A program made the position numbers and the translations under genes. A stretch of DNA of 64,000 nucleotides from Bifidobacterium pseudolongum subsp. pseudolongum DSM 20099 (GTDB lineage: Bacteria > Actinomycetota > Actinomycetes > Actinomycetales > Bifidobacteriaceae), in the NCBI RefSeq assembly GCF_000771225.1, contig NZ_JDTZ01000002.1, forward strand, positions 124,001 through 188,000, read 5' to 3'. Below are positions 58,368-64,000 of the stretch, one piece after another. How positions within the stretch are numbered: the stretch's first letter is position 1; the number at the start of each line of letters is the position of its first letter. The notes under the pieces are model-generated. The model worked only from the letters and a program-made list of their open reading frames with translations. It ran no database searches and was not told the DNA's origin.

Positions 58368-61027
58368 ATGCCAACCAATCATCCAAGGCACGGCCACAAC
58401 GCCGTACCGGCAGCGGCGTCGGCGCGCAGCTGCTCGCCGACCTGCGCCAATGGGTGCATGAGCAGCGGTTCGCGCTCTGGGTCACCGCCGGGTTCGGGGC
58501 CATCAACCTGTGCTGGTGGCTGTTCTACGCGGTACAGCACAAGAGCCTGCCCTATGCCGAGCTGAGCACCACGCTGGGGGCGTTCGACCTGGCGCGCCTG
58601 CTCCCCTCGCTCGTGTTGACGCGCGGGGTGCTCCAGCTCATCGTCGAGGCGGTGCTCATCCTATGCGTACTGTGTGTGGCCGAGCCGCGCATGGGCGCCA
58701 TGCGCACAACGCTCGTCTCGTTGGGCAGCGCGGTCATTGGCATCGGCGGCGGCCTGCTGTTGTGCGCGGGCATCAGCACCCTGTTCGGCGACCGCGCGCT
58801 GACCTCGCAGATCGTGTTCTCGTTGAGCCCGGTGACACTGGTGGCAGGCGCGCTGATGGCCTCCACTGCGTTCTCTTACGCGCTGTGGCGCCACCGCGTG
58901 CGCCTCATCGGCTACACCGCCGTGCTCGTGGTGATCCTGTACGGAGGCAATCCCGGCGACTACTGCACGCTCATCGCCGCCGTGGCCGGCCAGCTGATCG
59001 GCACGGCGATCGCCGGGCGCCCGCATGAATCCGAACAGTGGCATTGGCAGTACAGTTCGTCGCGCGAAAAACGGCGCATCTTGGGTGCGATCGGCTTTGT
59101 GCTCGCACTCGGGCCGGTCGTCACCGCCACTTCGCGCATCCATGCCGGCCCGCTCACCTCGCTCGCGTGGATCATGGGCCCGGGGTCGACGCATTCCAGC
59201 CGCCTCGCGGCATGCCTCAACGGCGGGGCCTCGCTCGGCTGCTTCCAGCAGAACTCGTTCACCGCGGGCCTGTTCCCCGGCGACGTGGTGCGGTCGGTGC
59301 TGTGCGTCCTCGTCATGCTCACGCTCGCCTGGGGCGTCATGTTGGGCAGGCGCGCCGCCGCGGTGGCGAGCATTGTCTTCTATGCGCTGACCGCGCTCAC
59401 CGCCGTGGTCTATTACCTAATCGTGCCGATCCGCAGTTTCTTCGCACCGGTCGATGGCAATGCGTCGGCTGCGCTGCCGCCGGGCACGCTGCTCACATGC
59501 GCGGTCAATGTGCTCGTGCCGCTGATCTACGCGATTGCCCTCGGCGTGGCGTTGCGCAATTTCTCGGTGCGCACCCACCGCCGCACGTTGAGCTTGAGCG
59601 TCACGGTGCTCATTGTGACGCTGCTTGTGTGCCTGACCGTCTATCTGGTGTTCGGCTTCACGCACGCGCAGGACTTCGTGCCGCACCCTGACGCGCGTAT
59701 GCTGTTCGAGGACCTGCCGGCGCGTCTGCTGCCGGCGGGCTATCTTGCGGCCACCTCACTGACCTTCGCGCCGGCCACGGCGCTCGCCTCGGTGATCTAC
59801 CAGGGGGTGGGCATGGTGTTCTGGCTCGTATTGCTCGTGGTCTCGCTCGCATGGCTGCGCTCGTCGATCGACTACGACCACGCGGCGCACGAACAGGCCG
59901 AGACGCTTGTGGAGCATGGCGGCGAATCGATGAGTTTCATGGCCACGTGGGAAGGCAACGAATACTGGCTTTCCCCCACCGGCCGTTCAGCGGTGGCCTA
60001 CCGTGTGCTCAACCACATCGCGCTCACCACGACCGGCCCGTTCGGCGACCCGGAAGAATGGTTCAGCGATCTGGACGATTTCTCGCGCTTCTGCAGTGAC
60101 CATACGTGGGCGCCGGTGTTCTACGCGGTGCATGAAGAGCAGAAGGACTACCTGCAGGAGCAGGGCTGGCATTCGATCATGGTGGGCGAAGAGATGCTTA
60201 TCGACCCGCAGGCGTGGAAGACGACCGGCAAGAAGTGGCAGGATGTGCGCACCGCCATCAACAAGGCGAAGCGCGAAGGCATCGTCGATGTGATGACCAC
60301 GTTCGACGAGGCGCCGACTGACGTGCAGTCGCAGATTGAGGGCATTTCCGAACAGTGGTCGCAGGGCAAGGCGCTGCCTGAGATGAAGTTCACGCTCGGC
60401 GGCGTGGAGGAATTGAAGGACCCCCGTGTCAAGATCCTCTACGCGATCGACGGCGACGGTGTGGTGCAGGCCGTCACGAGTTGGCTGCCCACGTGGCGCG
60501 GCGGCCATGTGATCGGTTGGACGCTCGACTTCATGCGCTACAACCATGGCAGCTACAACGGCATCATGGAGTTCCTCATCGCGCGTATGGCCCAGCGCAT
60601 GCACGATTGGGGCGAAGCGCACCCCGACGAGCAGGTGCGGTTTGTCAGCCTATCAGCGGCGCCGCTCAGCGGCCTGCAGCATTCGTCGGACGCCACGAGC
60701 GACGACACGTCGAACATCGACGGCACCACGGTGCTGCAGCATTCGCTCGCACTTGTGGCCGACCTGCTGGAGCCGGCGTACGGGTTCAAGTCGCTGTACC
60801 GGTTCAAGCTCAAGTTCCAGCCGATCCAACGGCCGGTGTACATCTGCTACCGCGATTCGGCGTTGCTGCCGAACCTGGCGATCGCGATCATCCGCGCCTA
60901 CCTGCCATCGCTCACGTTCCGCGAGGCGCTCGGCATGCTTTCGTCGTTCAAGCCGAAGGACGATGCCTCCGCATCGACCGCTGCGCCGGCATCCGCGTCG
61001 TCGACTGCGTCCGCGCCGTCCGACTGA
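58364..61027 (+). CDS. MprF-like membrane aminoacyl-lipid synthetase (DUF2156)
   Basis: An 887-residue protein. The N-terminal about 530 residues are membrane-embedded with many segments (rhomboid-like start WVTAGFGAINLCWWLFYAVQ). The C-terminal part (about 540-850) is a DUF2156/GNAT-like domain: FMATWEGNEYWLSPTGRSAV, GKKWQDVRTAINKAKREGI, LDFMRYNHGSYNGIMEFLI and FQPIQRPVYICYRDSALLPN. Such domains transfer Lys or Ala from tRNA to phosphatidylglycerol, lowering surface charge. The start is GTG at 58364, overlapping the esterase stop. The low-complexity Ala/Ser tail overlaps the fur-like gene antisense by 130 bases. Confidence 0.82.
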   Translation: MNANQSSKARPQRRTGSGVGAQLLADLRQWVHEQRFALWVTAGFGAINLCWWLFYAVQHKSLPYAELSTTLGAFDLARLLPSLVLTRGVLQLIVEAVLILCVLCVAEPRMGAMRTTLVSLGSAVIGIGGGLLLCAGISTLFGDRALTSQIVFSLSPVTLVAGALMASTAFSYALWRHRVRLIGYTAVLVVILYGGNPGDYCTLIAAVAGQLIGTAIAGRPHESEQWHWQYSSSREKRRILGAIGFVLALGPVVTATSRIHAGPLTSLAWIMGPGSTHSSRLAACLNGGASLGCFQQNSFTAGLFPGDVVRSVLCVLVMLTLAWGVMLGRRAAAVASIVFYALTALTAVVYYLIVPIRSFFAPVDGNASAALPPGTLLTCAVNVLVPLIYAIALGVALRNFSVRTHRRTLSLSVTVLIVTLLVCLTVYLVFGFTHAQDFVPHPDARMLFEDLPARLLPAGYLAATSLTFAPATALASVIYQGVGMVFWLVLLVVSLAWLRSSIDYDHAAHEQAETLVEHGGESMSFMATWEGNEYWLSPTGRSAVAYRVLNHIALTTTGPFGDPEEWFSDLDDFSRFCSDHTWAPVFYAVHEEQKDYLQEQGWHSIMVGEEMLIDPQAWKTTGKKWQDVRTAINKAKREGIVDVMTTFDEAPTDVQSQIEGISEQWSQGKALPEMKFTLGGVEELKDPRVKILYAIDGDGVVQAVTSWLPTWRGGHVIGWTLDFMRYNHGSYNGIMEFLIARMAQRMHDWGEAHPDEQVRFVSLSAAPLSGLQHSSDATSDDTSNIDGTTVLQHSLALVADLLEPAYGFKSLYRFKLKFQPIQRPVYICYRDSALLPNLAIAIIRAYLPSLTFREALGMLSSFKPKDDASASTAAPASASSTASAPSD

Positions 61028-61422
61028 GCGCGGGCGGCGCGGCACTGCGCGCACAGCCCGAACACTTCGAGTGTGTGCGATTCGACCGTGAACCCGTGAT
61101 CCTCGGCGATCGACCGCAGCCACGTCTCGCTCGGGGGGTCGATTTGCACGGTTCTGCCGCACGCGACGCAGACCAGATGGTGGTGGTGGCGTTCATCGCC
61201 GCATAGGCGGAACATCTGCTGGCCGTTCATGCGTACGGTGTCCGCCTGACCGCTGTCGGCCATCGCGTTGAGACGGCGGTAGACGGTGGCGAGTGAGATA
61301 TGCTCGCCACCGTCCACAAGCCGTTGGTGGAGCGCTTGCGCCGAAATGAACACGTCGCACGCCCCCAACGCCTCACGGATGACGTCTTTCTGGCGTGTGT
61401 TGCGCCCACTCTGTGCGGCCAC
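60898..61422 (-). CDS. Fur-family metalloregulator
   Basis: A 174-residue regulator. The DNA-binding half has TRQKDVIREALGACDVFISA and HISLATVYRRLNAMADSGQA. The metal region has GDERHHHHLVCVACGRTVQI, a CxxC pair and a second CAQC. I chose the GTG at 61422 (VAAQSGRNTRQKD) because AAAGGAG lies six bases before it; the longer frame to 61491 overlaps purK. Metal choice (Fe, Zn or peroxide sensing) cannot be told from the motifs. The last about 43 residues are low-complexity and overlap the mprF-like 3' end antisense. Confidence 0.85.
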   Translation of the reverse strand: MAAQSGRNTRQKDVIREALGACDVFISAQALHQRLVDGGEHISLATVYRRLNAMADSGQADTVRMNGQQMFRLCGDERHHHHLVCVACGRTVQIDPPSETWLRSIAEDHGFTVESHTLEVFGLCAQCRAARAQSDGADAVDDADAGAAVDAEASSFGLNDESMPSASRNVSDGR

Positions 61423-61450
61423 GGTGCTCCTTTCCGTTGTGTCGGCGACG

Positions 61451-62623
61451 CTACTGACCGCTTTCACCGCTCCAGCAGCCGGTGGCCTCAAGGTCGGCCG
61501 CCGTGCGTGCGGGGTCGTCGGTCAGCACGGTGATGTGCCCCATCTTACGGTTGTGTTTGACCTGCGCCTTGCCGTAATCGTGCATATGCCACTCGGGGTG
61601 GTTGGCGCGTGCGGCGCGCGTGGGCGCCACATGCTGCCCGAGCACATTGACCATGACGGCCGGGCTCAGCAGGCGCGGCTGCTCAAGCGGCCAGCCGGCG
61701 ATGCCGCGGATATGCGTGTCGAACTGGTCGGACGAGCACGCCTCGATCGTGTAGTGCCCCGAATTGTGCGGGCGCGGCGCCAGCTCGTTCACCAGCACGC
61801 CGCCGTCGTTTGTCACGAACAGCTCGATCGCGAGCGTGCCGGCGAGCCTGAACCCGCGCGCCAGCTCGATGGCGAGCGCGCGTGCGGATTCCTCGAGCGC
61901 CGTGCCGACCTCGGCCGGCGCGAGCGTCATGTGCAGGATGTTGTTGCGGTGAATGTTGCGCACCACCGGGAACGTGACGTAATGTTCGCCGTCGCCCGAC
62001 ACCAGGATCGACGCCTCGTACGCGAAATCGACGAACCCCTCGAGAATCGCCTGCGGGAATTCGTCGGCGGCCCACACCTGTGCAAGATCATCCTCGCTGT
62101 GCAGCACAATCTGCCCGTGGCCGTCATAGCCGCCTTCGCTCGTCTTGAGCACGGCCGGGTAGCCGATCTCGGCGAGCGCCGCGTCGAGCTCACCGCGCGA
62201 CTGCACGGCGCGCCATGGCGCGGTGCCGATGCCATGGTCGTTGATGAACGTCTTTTCGGCGATGCGGTTCTGCGTCACGCGCAACAGGTCGGTGCCCTGT
62301 GGGATCGCCACACGGTCGCGCACCGCATCGAGCGCGTCGGCGTCGACATTCTCGAATTCATACGTCAACACGTCGCTGTGGTCGGCGAGCGCGCGGATTG
62401 CCGCGGTGTCGTCGTAGTCTGCCACGATCTGGAAGTCCGCCACCTGCGCGGTGGGGCAATCGTCGGTCGGGTCGAGCACGCCCACGCGGAACCCCATGTA
62501 TTTGGCGCTCAGCGCCATCATGCGGCCGAGCTGGCCACCGCCCACGATGCCGATTGTCATGCCCGGCTCGAGGGCGGCGAGCGCGCCGTTGGTTTCGTCA
62601 GACAAGCTTGGCATTGGATTCAT
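61451..62623 (-). CDS. purK: N5-CAIR synthetase PurK
   Basis: A 390-residue ATP-grasp enzyme that carboxylates AIR. It has [40 protein letters not shown], and the metal region [20 protein letters not shown]. The frame begins at ATG 62623; an ATG at 62614 has a more usual spacing from a GGTGG site and may be used. It overlaps purE by 26 bases, so the two are coupled. A short gap separates it from the Fur gene downstream. Confidence 0.95.
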   Translation of the reverse strand: MNPMPSLSDETNGALAALEPGMTIGIVGGGQLGRMMALSAKYMGFRVGVLDPTDDCPTAQVADFQIVADYDDTAAIRALADHSDVLTYEFENVDADALDAVRDRVAIPQGTDLLRVTQNRIAEKTFINDHGIGTAPWRAVQSRGELDAALAEIGYPAVLKTSEGGYDGHGQIVLHSEDDLAQVWAADEFPQAILEGFVDFAYEASILVSGDGEHYVTFPVVRNIHRNNILHMTLAPAEVGTALEESARALAIELARGFRLAGTLAIELFVTNDGGVLVNELAPRPHNSGHYTIEACSSDQFDTHIRGIAGWPLEQPRLLSPAVMVNVLGQHVAPTRAARANHPEWHMHDYGKAQVKHNRKMGHITVLTDDPARTAADLEATGCWSGESGQ

Positions 62624-63095
62624 CCACCTTCTGCTTGAGGTCGTCGCGGTACTCCTGCAGTTCGTTCGCGAGGCGCTCGTCGGTCATGCTCAGCATGCTG
62701 ATGGCGAGCAGTCCCGCGTTCGTGGCGCCGGATTTGCCGATCGCCGTGGTGGCCACGGGGATGCCGCCGGGCATCTGCACAATCGATAGCAGCGAATCCC
62801 AGCCCGACAGCGCGTGGGACTGCACCGGCACGCCGATGACGGGCAGCGTGGTCTGCGCGGCGACCATGCCGGGCAGGTGCGCGGCCCCGCCGGCGCCGGC
62901 GATGATGACCTTGATGCCGTTGGCGCGCGCGTTGTGCGCGAATTCGCCCATGAGCTCCGGGGTGCGGTGCGCCGAGATGACCTGCTTCATGTACGGCACC
63001 GTGAACTGGTCGAGCATGGCGCATGCGTGCTTCATCGTGTCCCAATCGCTGGCCGATCCCATGATCACGGCCACTTGCGGAGTACTGGCTGTCAT
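62598..63095 (-). CDS. purE: N5-CAIR mutase PurE
   Basis: A 165-residue mutase that turns N5-CAIR into CAIR. Marks: [38 protein letters not shown] and [21 protein letters not shown] chose the ATG at 63095 because AAGGAAG lies before it; the longer frame to 63167 adds an unlikely stretch. First gene of the purE-purK pair. Confidence 0.95.
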   Translation of the reverse strand: MTASTPQVAVIMGSASDWDTMKHACAMLDQFTVPYMKQVISAHRTPELMGEFAHNARANGIKVIIAGAGGAAHLPGMVAAQTTLPVIGVPVQSHALSGWDSLLSIVQMPGGIPVATTAIGKSGATNAGLLAISMLSMTDERLANELQEYRDDLKQKVDESNAKLV

Positions 63096-63201
63096 TTGCT
63101 TCCTTACGCGAGAAGGTGTGGTGTGTACGCCACTACTGTACGCCACGCGGCGGGCGCAGACGGGCACGCATGGCGGCCCATCTCAGATATTGGCGCTGCC
63201 G

Positions 63202-64000
63202 TCAGGCGAAGGTGAGCGCCACCTTGCCGAACACGTCGCCGGCGATCACGCGTCCGAAGGCGGCACGTGCGTCGGCCGCGGCGTATACGGCGTCGATCGG
63301 CGGATGCAGGTCGGCGTGTTCCACGAAGCGCAGCAGGCGTGCGAAATCCCCGCGCGAGCCCATCGTGTTGCCTTGGATGCGGATGTCCTGGAAGAACACG
63401 CGCGTGAGCTCCGCGCCCGGCTGGTCGCCGCTTGTGGCGCCGCATGTGACGACGGTGCCGCCGGGGCGCACCGATTTGATCGAATGGCTCCATGTGGCCG
63501 AACCGACCGAATCGAGCACGGCGTCCACTTTGTGCGGTAGACGTGCGCCGGGTTCGAACGTGGCGTGCGCGCCGAGTGCGGCCGCGCGGCTGCGTTTGGC
63601 GTCGCTGCGCGAGGTGACGAACACCTCGAGGCCGGCGGCGTGCGCCAGCATCGTCGCCGCGGTGGAGACGCCGCCGCCGGCGCCTTGGATCAGCACGCTG
63701 TCGCCGGGCTGCACCTGCGCGCCGTGTTCGCGCGAGAACAGCATCGAGTAGGCCGTGAGCCAACTGGTGCCGAGCACGGCCGCCTCTTCGGCGCTCAGAT
63801 TGGCCGGCTTGGCGAACAGGTTCGCCGCGGGCACCTGCGTGGTGGTGGCCATCGTGCCCGGGTAGCGTTCCGACAGGATGCTGCGTCGTTCGCCCGGCAG
63901 CACGCCGGCGCCGTCGGACCCGACGACGGTGTATGCCACAACCTCGCTGCCGGCATGCAGCCCGGTGTCCCCCACCGGATCCTCAGGCAGCACACCGCAC
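63202..64000 (-). CDS. Zinc-type alcohol dehydrogenase/quinone oxidoreductase (5' part outside window)
   Basis: About 265 residues of an MDR-superfamily NAD(P)H oxidoreductase read from the right edge to a stop at 63202. Visible: LSAEEAAVLGTSWLTAYSML, the Rossmann loop VLIQGAGGGVSTAATMLAHA, and FFQDIRIQGNTMGSRGDFAR. Most similar in look to zinc-binding or quinone-type dehydrogenases; the substrate is unknown. The start lies beyond the window. Confidence 0.85.
   Translation of the reverse strand, partial: CGVLPEDPVGDTGLHAGSEVVAYTVVGSDGAGVLPGERRSILSERYPGTMATTTQVPAANLFAKPANLSAEEAAVLGTSWLTAYSMLFSREHGAQVQPGDSVLIQGAGGGVSTAATMLAHAAGLEVFVTSRSDAKRSRAAALGAHATFEPGARLPHKVDAVLDSVGSATWSHSIKSVRPGGTVVTCGATSGDQPGAELTRVFFQDIRIQGNTMGSRGDFARLLRFVEHADLHPPIDAVYAAADARAAFGRVIAGDVFGKVALTFA

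Overview
The window is a GC-rich chromosomal segment whose genes look like a Bifidobacterium (Actinobacteria). The clues are a Pup-ligase-system ATPase (mpa/arc) followed by dop, a PriA that has lost its helicase motifs, the order efp-nusB-carA-carB-pyrF-gmk, the str operon rpsL-rpsG-fusA-tuf, a one-chain PurL together with PurT, PurE and PurK, and an MprF-like protein. The species cannot be fixed from sequence reading alone. Coding density is high, and several genes use GTG or TTG starts.

Layout. 1-10.1 kb (mostly minus strand): dop (cut by the window edge), mpa, a DedA protein, serB (plus), fmt, priA, cfa, metK, rpoZ. 10.2-13.5 kb (plus): ilvD, a very long perfect hairpin, and an orphan AbiEi/PD-(D/E)XK-like protein. 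13.5-20.7 kb (minus): a pyrimidine and housekeeping run, efp, nusB, carA, carB, pyrF, gmk. 21.0-22.4 kb (plus): a frameshifted gene and a Pr6Pr-family membrane protein. 22.5-26.9 kb (minus): the str operon, preceded by a small orphan unit with its own terminator. 27.6-28.9 kb: tRNA-His and a threonine aldolase, then a minus-strand glycosyltransferase. 30.2-36.1 kb (plus): purT, purC, purL.

36.1-45.5 kb is an accessory block that is visibly more AT-rich in its middle. It holds an SPFH-SHOCT protein, a GRAM/PH-like zinc-ribbon protein, a membrane protein with a long Ser/Pro linker and 11-residue aromatic repeats, an unlisted 47-codon gene with its own ribosome site and hairpin, an XRE regulator, an unknown helical protein, a DUF4230-like membrane protein, a DUF697-type GTPase and a membrane-anchored acidic protein. 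It is followed by a YolD/Y-family polymerase pair under a clear LexA box (45.7-47.6 kb). Purine synthesis then resumes with purF, purM and purD (47.9-51.9 kb, plus), so accessory and SOS genes separate two purine clusters.

52-54.4 kb (minus): a nucleoside hydrolase and an MFS transporter behind a LacI-type palindrome, probably nucleoside salvage. 54.6-61.0 kb: a divergent cell-envelope set, with an LTA-synthase-like sulfatase on the minus strand and a membrane esterase overlapping an MprF-like gene on the plus strand. 60.9-63.1 kb (minus): a Fur-family regulator whose 3' end overlaps the mprF-like gene antisense, then purK and purE. A zinc-type alcohol dehydrogenase/quinone reductase runs off the right edge.

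Between them, purT, C, L, F, M, D, E and K cover most of the route from PRPP to SAICAR. The strongest candidates for undescribed biology are the 36-45 kb membrane-associated module, the small genes at 40.0 and 27.2 kb, and the long hairpins.
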